A DNA stretch of 64,000 bases from Pyropia yezoensis (Eukaryota > Rhodophyta > Bangiophyceae > Bangiales > Bangiaceae), in the NCBI GenBank assembly GCA_009829735.1, contig CM020619.1:22004671-22068670 (forward strand), in the 5' to 3' direction. Below are positions 1 through 9,599 of this stretch, in pieces. Each line of letters starts with the position of its first letter. Within the stretch, counting starts at the first letter, position 1. A program made the position numbers and the translations under genes. The notes under the pieces were generated by a model that did no database searches, was not told the DNA's origin, and saw only the letters and a program-made list of their open reading frames with translations.

Positions 1-1994
1 GCCTTCCGATTGATGACCTCCAGGAGAAAAGAAACGCTGAGGCGGGTGTTGTAGATGGCCCTAGGCGGGTCCCCGGAACAAGAAGCCGAACTCGTGGCCC
101 GTCCGCGTGCACGATCAAGCACACCCCTCGTCAGCGCACCTTGAGCATACACATAGTCCCAAAGCATGTCACCAAGAACGGACGTCGATGGATCAGCTTC
201 GTACCCCAGTAGCCCCACAGCCACGACGATAGGGTATCGAGATAGGATGTCAACGCTTGCCGCTGCTAGGGACAAACTCTCCGGCTGAAGCATTGACATG
301 AAGCTGCCGAGGAAAGGCTCGCCGTCGCGACTCTTCTCAATGGCGCCAATAAGGATATCCGCCGTTCTTGGGTGGCCGCCGGACAGCGCACCCAAGCACA
401 CCCCAATCGACTCGGAAGGCATAACGCTGGCCGAGCCGGCCTTTGAAGTGACCTGGAAGCCCTTCTTGCGATCGCCCAGCACCACTCGCACCGCTTCCGC
501 CACACGGCCAGGCTCTACGAGCTGTAGGACGCCAATGGGGACTGGCGTAGACCCAGATGCTGTCATCTCGCGCTTGATGAATACCTCTGAAAGAGAGCTG
601 ACGCACAGCCGCACAGAGAACTCGCGGGCTATGGAGCACAGCGCGCTGCGGGCCAACTCCGCCATTGGCGGGCCATGTGTCACAGACACGGAGCCCGCAG
701 GGTCGGCCACCGGCCCGCCGCATACCGGCATTGACTCTCCTGGCGCCGAAGTCGGCGGCATCTCGGGAGAGCCACTCAGAGACGAATCACCGCTACTGTG
801 CCCACCACTTGATGACGAAAACGAAAACGGCGGTACCCGTGCTCCGCCCTTACCGCGGCTTCGAGACAGACGGCGTGAAAGCTGACGAATACGGGACGGG
901 CTTGGAGGAGGGGCTCGTGCCAGCTGCACAAGCTCGTCGGCGAGCCAGACTCCACTAAAGACCTCCTCCGAACGCACAGGCCGACACTTCGTGCGAAGCA
1001 CGTACCCCGCAAGCGCTAACAGCGTGCTCGTAGCCAGCTTGTTCTTTTCCACGTTCTCCAGCACGGCCGTGCTAAACTCGGCGAAACCAGGGGCGCCAGG
1101 GGCCTCCTGCATCTCGATGTACAAGAGACACACCACAGCAGGAAGCTTGGTGTGCACCTACGCCAGCAACAAGTCATCGGTAGACGCCGGCGTGATGCCG
1201 TTGAAAGAGATGTCAAACACCGGCAGGGACATCCACCAAGACATGATCTTGGCGTACGTCCCCTCCGCGTCCTCTGGCGCGACAGGCTTCGGGGCGGCTT
1301 GTGAGTCCAGAAGCAGACGCATCAGGTAGGTCTTGCCCATCCCGGGAAACCCAACGACGGAGCCAAAGCCCCGGAAGTCATCCTGAAAGTTGTAGAACGA
1401 CCGCACCGCATGCCGCACCTGCTCACGGTCAAGCTCTGCGCTCTTCAGGGATGCCCTAGTGGGGTTCGAGCGCAGCAGGTTGCGGAGCTCGGCGAAACGC
1501 GTCTTGACCGAGCGGTAGAGCAATGCCTTGTGATGAAAAAGTGGCCACAGCGGCGAGGGCAGCAAGTCCTTGGCACGCTTCGTAAGGTGGTCAACATCCA
1601 GTTTCAGCTTCGCCCGCTCCGCATGTGTGTCGATCTCCACATGCTCTGCCACGTCCACTAGTCCGTACAGACGGCGACGCTGCAAAGGCGCAAGGCGGCT
1701 GAGCACGTCCTCCACAGGGAGCACCGCTACGTCTGGCTCATCCGCTTCCGATGGCGACACGCTATCAAGTCCACGTGGCGAGGCCACCGGCGCAGTGTCC
1801 TGACGAGCAGCGCAAGCGAGTGGCTCATCGCGGCTGGAACTGCGGCGCACGCACGCACCGTGGCATGCAGACAATGAGCAACTGACAGTTTGTCCCCCAA
1901 CCGTACCAAGAGAAGATCGCTTGAAACAATCCAGCACGGCCGATTCCGTCGAGGCGACCGTCGTCGCCGCCGCCGGCACGGCCGTCCCCCACAC
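1..1994 (-). pseudogene. Crinkler/RHS-type P-loop NTPase-like gene, broken, open at left edge
   Basis: The minus strand encodes an NTPase-like protein starting near 1994. It has a Walker A motif G-F-P-G-M-G-K-T (about 1331-1354) preceded by a FRGFGSVVGFPG context. Nearer the left edge is an L-S-G-G-H-P-R/T motif (about 368-394), a sequence typical of the sensor region of the STAND-like NTPases found in Crinkler/RHS proteins. The window start cuts off its C-terminal part. The N-terminal half, before the P-loop, is helical and charged. The reading is interrupted about once inside the window, so I treat it as a fossil. Effector domains of Crinkler proteins normally lie beyond the NTPase and cannot be seen here. 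The family call rests on two motifs read by eye; another AAA/STAND ATPase is possible. Confidence 0.5.
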
Positions 1995-3197
1995 ACCCTA
2001 GCTCATGTAGGAGCCCCACGCAATGGCCACCCTTCTAAGGGGCAGCTGCGTGGTGGCGCCGAGCCCCCCTTCGGCTCCAGTAAACAAACTCAGCCGTCCG
2101 ATGGACGGGAGGGGACCCGGCAGGGAATGGCGTGAGGGAGATGGCAGCGATGGCAGCCGCGGCAGCTCGGCCGCGCCTAAAGCCTTTGACAGCGTGCACC
2201 ATTCAGTGGTACCGCGCGCCGCCGCGACGCCCACTGCCACAGCGCGCGCGCCACCTGCACTCGCGCCATCTGTCCGCCCCCGCACCCGCGCCATCTCTCT
2301 TACGTTGTCCATTTGCATCATTGCCCAGGGTCGCGCTCTGCATCCACTGGAACCGCAAGTCGCCCCCGGCATCACGCAGAGGGGAGTTCCGGCCCCTTGC
2401 CACGCAACATGACCGCCGCTGTCTCGGTCGCCGTCGCCACCACAGCCGAATACGACACCGCTGCGACAGCCGCCATCACAGCCGTCTGTTCCCGCCACTG
2501 CGGTGATGGCGACCACAGCCATGGCCTCCGTGTCGAAACCATCCCCCGCCTCGTCCCCGTCTTCCGCCCCTTTTGCGGCGCGCGCGCGGCGGGGGCAGTG
2601 GTGATAGCGGCGGTCTTCGGGCTCCTTTCCGCTGTCACCATACTGGAGGGGGGCCAATCAGCCCTTCCGCCGCCGCCGCTACCCCCTGAAGAAGCGCTAG
2701 CACGTTCGCGTGAGCCGCCGCCGCCCCGTTGGCAGCGTCGAATTTCCGTGGATGGCTGCTGCCGGCGGACGCCCATGCTCCCGCCTCCGGTCGCGAGGCG
2801 TGAGGGGGGGGCGTTCCCGTTTCCCGCGCCCGCCATGGATTCTGTCGCCGTCCCCGCCGATGCCGCCCCAGCATCCCCTGCTGATGCTGCTGCTGCTGCT
2901 ACCGCGGACGCCGCAGCGTCCGTGCCCGCGTCGCCACTGCCCACCCGCACGGCCATGGACGGCGGCGGTGGCTCCTCAGCGGTCGTCGCCCCCCATCTTC
3001 CCCCCTCGCGCAGAAAGACCGCGACCCCCGCCGCAGCGGCGGCAGCACATCGGCAGCGAACAGCAACAACCGCCGCCCCGCCGCAGATGCTCCCACTAAA
3101 TATCTACGTTGATCCCTCTGCTTGGTGCCGTGCTTGACAACAAGTACCAACCCAACGACCACCCGCAATGCCCGAAACGGCACGCCGAATGTGGCAA
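1995..3197. other. gene-poor GC-rich spacer
   Basis: Both strands are open over long stretches because of extreme GC content. The longest plus-strand reading (2313-3137) and a minus-strand reading (2372-2956) are both low-complexity Ala/Pro/Arg sequences with no recognisable domain, and neither can be preferred. I see no RNA gene and no mobile element here. Confidence 0.4.
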
Positions 3198-3230
3198 CCA
3201 GTTCGCGGCGTTCGCGGTGCCGCGAACTGG
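3198..3230. repeat. perfect 12-bp inverted repeat (hairpin)
   Basis: The arms CCAGTTCGCGGC (3198-3209) and GCCGCGAACTGG (3219-3230) are perfect complements separated by a 9-nt loop. A run of partial copies of the motif AACTGG follows (about 3220-3280). The hairpin lies about 275 bp upstream of the ATG at 3505, so it could be a promoter or 5'UTR element of that gene or the scar of a small foldback element. Confidence 0.7.
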
Positions 3231-3300
3231 ATGTACCGTAAACTGGATCGTGTACTGTACATGTACCTATGAACTGGAACGGCCGTGACTTGTCCCCTCC

Positions 3301-3387
3301 CTCACCCCATCCCGTGTTACCTCTGCCTCCCTCATCCCATCCCTTGGGACCTCTGCGTCCCTCACCCATCCCTTGTACCCTCTCCCC
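3301..3387 (+). repeat. 30-bp tandem repeat, three imperfect copies
   Basis: Three pyrimidine-rich units start at 3301, 3331 and 3361. Each begins CTCA(C/T)CCCATCCC and contains a TACCTCTGC-like tail. The period is exactly 30 bp for the first two. The array sits directly upstream of the C-rich leader of the gene at 3505. Confidence 0.7.
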
Positions 3388-3504
3388 CCTCCCCGTCTCG
3401 TCGCTTTTCCCTGCCGCCCCCCCTCCCTCCCCCCTGCCGACCCTCCCCCCCCCGCCCCCCGCCCCCACCCACCCTTCGCCCCCACCCGTCCCCAGAGCCA
3501 CCCC

Positions 3505-4677
3505 ATGGATTCCCCCACCGCCGCCTTTTTGCCGGCCCCCACCCGCGGCTGGCCCGTGCGGCCGCGGCGGGCAGCGAGCGGGCCGGCCGCGCCGTCCGCC
3601 CCGCCCCGGAACGGCCGTGGCGGCGGCGGCGGCGGCCGCCGCCGCCGCCGCCCGGCGGCCGCCGCTCCCGTCGGCCGCCCCCGCGTGGCGGTGCCTGTCG
3701 CGGCGGCGGGTCCGCCCCCCGCCCTCCCCCCCCCAGGGGGGGAGCCCCCCCGCGGCGGCGGCGGCGGCGCCGTCGACGGTGGTGGTGGCGCCACCGACGA
3801 GGTCGGCGGCGCGGCGCGTCGGCGGCCGCCGGCCGCCGCCCCCGCCCTCCCGCCCGCGTCGGTGGTGGCGTCGCCCCTCTACCCGCTGCGGCGCGTCGCG
3901 CGGGCGCCCCTCCCCCTCCCCCGCCTGGCGGGCACCCCCGCCGGCCTTGGCGACCGTGCCGCCGCCGGCAGCGACGGCGGCGGCGGCGACACGCTACCCG
4001 CGCCGCCGCCGCCGCCGCCGCCGCTCCCCCCCGTGGCCGTTGCGGACCTCCTCCCCGCGGCGGTGGCGGCCGCGGCGGGCGCGCCGGCGCTCGCCGCCAC
4101 CTACGCCGCCTTTGTGGGGCTGGCCGCGGCGGTTGGCGCGGCGGCGCCGCTGGCGGGCGTGGCGGCGGGCCTCGCCTACGCGGTCACCGCGGCGGCATCG
4201 GGCGGCCTGTCGGGGGGGGTGGGCGCGGTGGGGGGCGCCGTCGCCGCCGGCGCCGGCGCCGGCGCCGGCGATGGCGGGGGTGGCTGGGCGGCGCTCGCCG
4301 CCTATGCCGCCGCGCTGGCCGCCGCGGCGGCGGCGGTGGGCCGGCGGGTGGGCCCGCCCGCCGCGGCGGGCGGCGTGGCCGCGGCGCTGGGGGGGGAGGC
4401 GGCCGCCGCGGCGGCGGCGGCGGCGGTCCGCGACGCGGCGGCGGCGGACGCGGTGCGGGGGGGGCTGGGCCTGCCCCGCGCGTGGGAGGAGGAGGTGGCC
4501 GCCGCGGCGGCGGAGCGGGAGCGGGCAGACGGGCTGGGGGAGTTTGACGGGCGCCTGGGGGGGGGGGGGTGGGCAAGGGGGGGGGGGGGGGGGAGGGGGG
4601 TGTGTGACGCTGGCCCCCTGGGGGGCAGGCGAGCAGCCAGCAAGGTGGGGGCGGGGTGGGAAGGGTGGCTGGTGTGA
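3505..4677 (+). CDS. hypothetical Ala/Gly-rich multi-pass membrane protein, possibly plastid-targeted
   Basis: I start at the ATG at 3505 because it gives an N-terminus (MDSPTAAFLPAPTRGWPVR) rich in S, A, P and R with few acidic residues, as in plastid transit peptides. Starts further upstream only add a proline-rich stretch. A low-complexity linker follows. From about residue 175 there are hydrophobic segments (VADLLPAAVAAAAGAPALAA, then AAFVGLAAAVGAAAPLAGV and AAGLAYAVTAA), a Gly/Ala loop, a further hydrophobic helix, and an acidic tail with WEEEVAAAAAERE and GLGEFDGRL. No family is recognised. Downstream of GEFDGRL the frame enters G runs (4557-4598), so the true C-terminus may lie in another frame. 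The membrane and plastid ideas are inferred from composition. Confidence 0.4.
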   Translation: MDSPTAAFLPAPTRGWPVRPRRAASGPAAPSAPPRNGRGGGGGGRRRRRPAAAAPVGRPRVAVPVAAAGPPPALPPPGGEPPRGGGGGAVDGGGGATDEVGGAARRRPPAAAPALPPASVVASPLYPLRRVARAPLPLPRLAGTPAGLGDRAAAGSDGGGGDTLPAPPPPPPPLPPVAVADLLPAAVAAAAGAPALAATYAAFVGLAAAVGAAAPLAGVAAGLAYAVTAAASGGLSGGVGAVGGAVAAGAGAGAGDGGGGWAALAAYAAALAAAAAAVGRRVGPPAAAGGVAAALGGEAAAAAAAAAVRDAAAADAVRGGLGLPRAWEEEVAAAAAERERADGLGEFDGRLGGGGWARGGGGGRGVCDAGPLGGRRAASKVGAGWEGWLV

Positions 4678-5054
4678 GGGTAGGTAAACACCGTGGCGGC
4701 TGGGGCCCCTGCCTGCTGCGGACCGCCGCCGCCATCCCCCGCCCTGCGTCACGCCCGTGGCACGGGCAGCGGCCCCTGCCCCGGGCTTGGGTGCCCCCTT
4801 GGCACTGGGGGGGGGGACGCCAAAGGGGGCGGGTGACAGGGCAGGTGCGGGGGCGCCGCCACCCCGCCGGCCGGCCGCCCCAGCCCCCGGCCGCGCCGGC
4901 CGCGCCGCCCACGAGGGCGGAGGCAGTGGCAGTGTCGGCGGCGGGTGGGGCGGGGCGGCGGCGGTGATGGTGGCGTTGACGGTGGAGGGCGTGGGTGGCG
5001 GCGGCGGCGGCGGGGTGCGACGGCGGCGGCGGCGGCGGCGACGGCGCCCCCGTC

Positions 5055-5084
5055 TCTGACGTTACCCTTGGCGGTAACGTCAGA
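5055..5084. promoter_or_regulatory. inverted pair of TGACGT sites (perfect 12-bp arms)
   Basis: TCTGACGTTACC (5055-5066) and GGTAACGTCAGA (5073-5084) form a perfect inverted repeat with a 6-nt loop. Each arm contains TGACGT/ACGTCA, the half-site core bound by many CREB/TGA/XBP1-type bZIP proteins. It lies about 0.85 kb upstream of a bZIP-like gene, so autoregulation is conceivable, but that is inference. Confidence 0.5.
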
Positions 5085-5632
5085 CCTCCCACCTGGCAGT
5101 GGGTTCTCCCCCCCTCTATCCTCAATGTCCCGCCCACCCCCCGTACAAACATCCGCTTCTTCCCCAGCGCGCGTGCACACACGTGCCCGCCACGCGCGCC
5201 GGTGGGTGACGGTGGCGCCCCCCCCTCGGGGGCGCCACTCGCGTCGCGCGCCCTGACACTGTCGCGGCGCCCCGCCTCGTCCCGCGCGCGCACCCCGTCC
5301 ACCACGGCCGGGGGCGGCCGAGATCATGGTGGAGGGCGCGTCTGCCCAGCAGTGACCGAGACAGATGATGACGCGGCCGGCGTGATGGCCGCGCCCGCCG
5401 AGGGGCCGACCACCCTGTGGCCGTGGGGCGGGGGCGGGGGCGGGTGCCGTCCCTGGACGGGGGGAGAGGAGGTGGCGCCCCCCCCCTGCGCGAGTGTAGG
5501 CACCGTCGGGGGCCCTCTCGGAGGGGCGACTCGCCTCGCGCGGGCGCCTCCATATCCATACGTGCGGCGGCGGGCGGCCTGCCAGCGCACAGCCTGCAAG
5601 CGGGCTCTTTGGTTGCCACCTGGACCACTACA

Positions 5633-5694
5633 AGCTGCTCGCCCACCGTAGCGGTGGGGCGCCAGCTGCTCGCCCACCCTCGCGGTGGGGCGCC
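5633..5694. repeat. 31-bp direct duplication with internal dyad
   Basis: Two adjacent 31-bp units (5633-5663 and 5664-5694) begin AGCTGCTCGCCCACC and end GCGGTGGGGCGCC, differing at only a few central bases. CCCACC and GGTGGG inside each unit can pair. It lies about 235 bp upstream of the ATG at 5928. Confidence 0.7.
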
Positions 5695-5927
5695 ATCACG
5701 AGTGCCCGCTCCCTGCCTGTGCTTGTGCGCGCCGCTTACATGCCAAGGTATGTACCCCTCGTCGCGCTCCCCGCCCCCCCCCCCCTCCGCTGCTTCACCG
5801 TGCCGTCCCAACCTCGTGCCCCCACGCCCCCACCACCCCCTGCTGACTTTCCCCCTTCCAACCCGCTCTGCCGCCCCCCCCCCAGCTCCGCCCCCCGTTC
5901 GCCACAGCCGTCGGTGGCCGCGGGCCC

Positions 5928-7708
5928 ATGGCCCCCGCGCCGGTCATGGCGGCGTTGCCCCCCCCCGCCCCCCCCACCGACGCTGACGTGGCCGCCCTCA
6001 CCGCCGCGTTTGCCGCCTGCTCCCCGTCCTTTCCGCCCCGCCCGCTGGGCGGCGGCGGCAGCAGCGGCGGCGGTGCCGTCGGGGCCCTCCCCGAGCTCGC
6101 CCTCCTCCGCCGCTCCCCCGCCGCCGCCGCGTGGCTGGACCCCCACGCGCTGCTGCGGCTGCCGGCGGGGGCGGCGGCGTCTGCCGCCGCCGCCGACGCG
6201 GCCATTATTGCCGCGGGCGTCACGCCCGCCGCGCTCGCCACGTCGTTTGGCGTCGACTGTGCCAGCTACCTCGTGCCGGGTGGTGCCGCCGCCGCCGACG
6301 ACGGCGGCGGCGGCGGCGGCAGTGGCGGCGGCGGTGGCGCCGCCGTTGGCCCCTGCATGCTCCTCCTGTCCACCCTGTACGTGCCGTTGGCGGTTGACGA
6401 GGAGGGGGTGCTCCTCGGGGCCACCGTCTACGAGGAGGGCCACAACATGCTCACCCCGCTGACGGGCGGCGCCTGGGCCATGCCCCCCGCCGGCCGCTTT
6501 GCGTACGACCTCAAGCAGGGGACCTTCCTGCTGGGGGGGGTGCCGCCCGTGCCGTCTGCCGCCCACGGGCGCGCCGTCACGTACAATGCGTTTGAGCTGC
6601 TGCCGCCCGACGGCAACGGCTTTGACGCGCTGCGGTGGACAGAGACCCGCCTGACCGAGCCGCCGCCCGTGACGCCGCCGCTGGCGCACGGGCCCGCAGA
6701 CGACGGCAGCCCCACCTGGGGGGACGGGGCCCCCCACGACCGCGGCCGTGGCCGCACCGCCCTCTACCTCACTGACCGGTCCGTCGCGCTGATGCGGCGG
6801 ACCGACGCGTGGCCCGCCACGCCCGCTCCTGTCCTCCCCGACGAGGCGGCCGGCGCGCTCGCCGCGGCGGTGGGCGGCCTCGGCACGTTTGGCGTGTCTG
6901 CCGTTGAGGACGATGGCCGGGGCGGCACCCGCCTGCTCCCCGCCACCATCTACACGTCGGCCACCGCGGGCGTTGGCATGACCCACCGCCTGCGCGTTGT
7001 TGCGGCCGCGGCGGCGGGCGGGCGCGTCCACCCGGGCGCCCTCCGGCTGGCCGCCCCGTCGCCACCCCCGACCGCCGCCACGGGGGCGCGCGCGGCCGTG
7101 GCGCCGCGGGACCTGGCGTCGCCCCGTCGACGGCGCCGCCCCCGCACGCCGCCACGGGTCGTGTCGGTGCTCGGCGGGGTGGCGGTGGCGCCGGCCCCCC
7201 CCCCCCCCCCCCCCCCCCGCCCCGCCCCTTCACCAGTTCCGACGACGGCCCCGCCGGCGGCGGCGGCGACGACGACGACGGCCGGGAGTGGTGGCACGAC
7301 GCGCCGCCGCCGCGGCGGCGGCGGCGACGCAACATTGACGCCGCCGCCCTGACCGACGAGCGGGAGCGCACGCGGGTGCTCCGCAACCGCCGCACCGCGG
7401 CGGCGGCCAACGAGCGCAAGCGCGCGCGCCTCGCGGCGGAGCGGGCGGCGGCGGCGGCGGCGGCGGAGCGGGCGGCGGCGGCGACGGCGACGGCGACGGC
7501 GCCAGGCGGCTCTGTCGCTGTTGGGAGGGAGGGGGGCGGCGAGCGGAACGGGCGGGCGGACGGGCTCGGAGACGGGGACGAGAACAGGCGGGAGGGGGTG
7601 TCGCCGCCCGGGAGGGCGGTGATGCAAACGCCGGCTGCCGCGGCTGGAGCGGTGGGTGCCGCGGCCGTCCTGGCCGGTACTAGCGAACAGACGGGGGAGT
7701 GGTCGTGA
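5928..7708 (+). CDS. bZIP-like transcription factor, XBP1/HAC1 type, with a frame change at a C run
   Basis: The first about 425 codons (start ATG 5928) encode an unknown domain with conserved-looking stretches around LLLSTLYVPLAVDEEGVLL, TVYEEGHNMLTPLTGG, DLKQGTFLLGGVP and LYLTDRSVALMRR. The frame then crosses a 24-nt C run (7195-7218). After it, a different frame reads PFTSSDDGPAGGGGDDDDG, then a basic tract, then ERTRVLRNRRTAAAANERKRARL (7361-7430). This aligns with the basic region of XBP1/HAC1 proteins (N-R-x-x-A-A-x-x-[R]-[DE]-R-K-[KR]-A-R). Two oddities are visible. The near-invariant Arg eight residues after the Asn is Asn here, and the zipper heptad positions are Ala rather than Leu. 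The C-tail is Gly/Arg-rich. The frame change is either a homopolymer length error or real slippage. It converges with the gene at 8054-10732. Confidence 0.5.
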
Positions 7709-8053
7709 CGCCGGCGATGGCAGAGAACGTCTTGTCCCGTCGTGTGGGGCTGCCAGACAACCAACCCAGGCGGCGGGGCGAGGGAGATTGCAGGCGGGTT
7801 CCGCTCAGGTACATATGTAGGAAGGTGGCGCCCACGGCCAAAGCGGGTCACTGCAAACACAGCAGAGGGTCGTGGCGACTCCCCTGCCCGCCTTGGCTCC
7901 CCCCCGCACTCCCCCCCCCCCCCCCCCCGCACGTAACGCCTTCCCGTCTTGTAGCCGCTATGGAAAAAAAAAAAACGGCCCCCCCGCACCACACGCTCGC
8001 CAAAAAAAAACAAAAATGACCCCCGCGCCCGCCCACGCCACGCGACCCGCGTG
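7709..8053. other. intergenic region between convergent genes
   Basis: It contains an 18-nt C run (7911-7928) and A-rich tracts (about 7964-7975 and 8002-8016), which are T-rich on the minus strand. These could serve as 3'-end signals for the two convergent genes. No ORF is supportable. Confidence 0.4.
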
Positions 8054-8581
8054 TCACCCGCTGCTCGTCCGCGACAGCAGGCGTGCAAAAAACGCATTGT
8101 GGGTGCTGCGGCGCCCCCCCCCCGGCCCCGGGCGGCCGGCGCGGCCCTTTGCGCCCGCCGCGGCGGCGGCGCCCGCCTCAGACGCCTCCCGCAGGCCGCC
8201 AATGGTCAGCCGCCGCCCGCGGGCGGCGGCCGCCGCCGCGGCGGCGGTGGGGTTGGTGGTCGTCCCCGCGGGGGGGGCAGTGTCGCCGGCGGCAGCGGCC
8301 ACAGGACCGCCCGCGGCAGGCGCCCCGGCCGCCGATGCGGCGTCGGGCCCGCCGGCAGATGGTGCCGCGGCGGCCGCCGCGGCGGCGGCGGCGGCGGCCG
8401 TAAAGCGGTCCAAAAACGCCCACTCCGTCTCCTCCCCGTCCGTGTCTACGGAAGCCGCGGCGGCGGCGGCGGCGGCAGCGGCGGCGGCGTCGGCGTCGGC
8501 AGCGTCGGCAGCGGCGGCGGCAGCGGCGGCGGTGGGAGCGGCGGCCCCGGCGGCTGCCGAGGCCGCCCGAGCGCGCAGCGG

Positions 8582-8612
<31 letters not shown>

Positions 8613-9407
8613 AGCAGCGTCGCCAGCGCGGCGCCAACGGCGGCCGCATCGGGGGCGGACGCGAGGTCTCCCACCGCCAGCGGCGGGAGGCGGGCGGCGG
8701 CCAGGCTGGCCGCGAGCCGGACGGGGCTGTCCCAGCCGGCGGGGAGGAAGGGCAGCCGCCCGTCGGGTCGACGATACGCCATCGTCACCGCCGGGGGGGC
8801 AGGGGGAAGGGCAGCGGGGGGCACACCCGCTGCCCGCCCGGCCGCGTCGCCGCCGCGGGCAGCACCGGCGGCGCCGACGCCGGCGGCCTCCCCCCCGCCA
8901 CGCCGCCGGCGACGGCGGCGCCACGCGGCGGCGGCCGCGTCGGCCGCCGCCGCCGCGGCAGCCCCCCCCGTGGCCAGCCCGTGCACGTACGCGGCGAGGC
9001 GGGCGGCGAGGGCGGCGGCGGCCGCCGCGGCGGTCGGCCGACGCGGCCGGCCGGCCGCCGCGCCGGCGTCGGCGTCGCTCCCGCCGCTCCCGCCGCCGTC
9101 GTTGCCGTCGCTGTCGGCGCCGTCGTCGTCCCCCCCCCACCCCCCGCCCCCCTCCCAATCGCCGTCCTCGTCCCAGGCGGCGGGCGCGTCGGCGTCGCTG
9201 CCGCCGGCGAGCCCCCCCGGCTGGCGGGACACAAACACCAGCCCCGCCCCGCCGAGGCGTCCTAGACACACCCCTCGGAGGGCGGCAACGAGGCGCGCCG
9301 ACGCTGCCGCCTCCCCTTCCTCTTCATCCTCCTCGTCGTCGTCGTCCTCCACCTCCGCCTCATCCCCCTCCACACCGTCGGCGGTGCGGTCGCGGTGGGT
9401 GCCCTCC

Positions 9408-9444
<37 letters not shown>

Positions 9445-9568
9445 AGCGCAGTCGCACCGCGGGGTCAACAATGCCAACGACGAGGACGGGCACGCCGAGG
9501 CCCGCGCCGCCGCCGCCACGCGCAACGGCGGCGGCGCCCGGCGCGGCGCCGGCGGCCGCCGTCACAAA

Positions 9569-9599
<31 letters not shown>

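Larger units (their letters stand above)
4678..5927. other. GC-rich intergenic stretch
   Basis: Apart from the hairpin at 5055-5084 and the 31-bp duplication at 5633-5694, it holds only simple GGC/GCC runs and low-complexity readings on both strands. I found no supportable gene. The 3' part (about 5750-5927) is C-rich and probably the leader of the bZIP gene that follows. Confidence 0.4.

Noticed and set aside
3285-4547. Overlapping long readings in other frames across 3.3-4.7 kb
   Set aside because: They are Arg/Gly or Pro runs produced by GGC/GCC repeats. Only the frame from 3505 has hydrophobic helices and an ordered acidic tail.
4757-5811. Candidate genes on either strand between 4.76 and 5.81 kb
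   Set aside because: All readings are low-complexity and change character with each simple repeat. No motif supports any of them.
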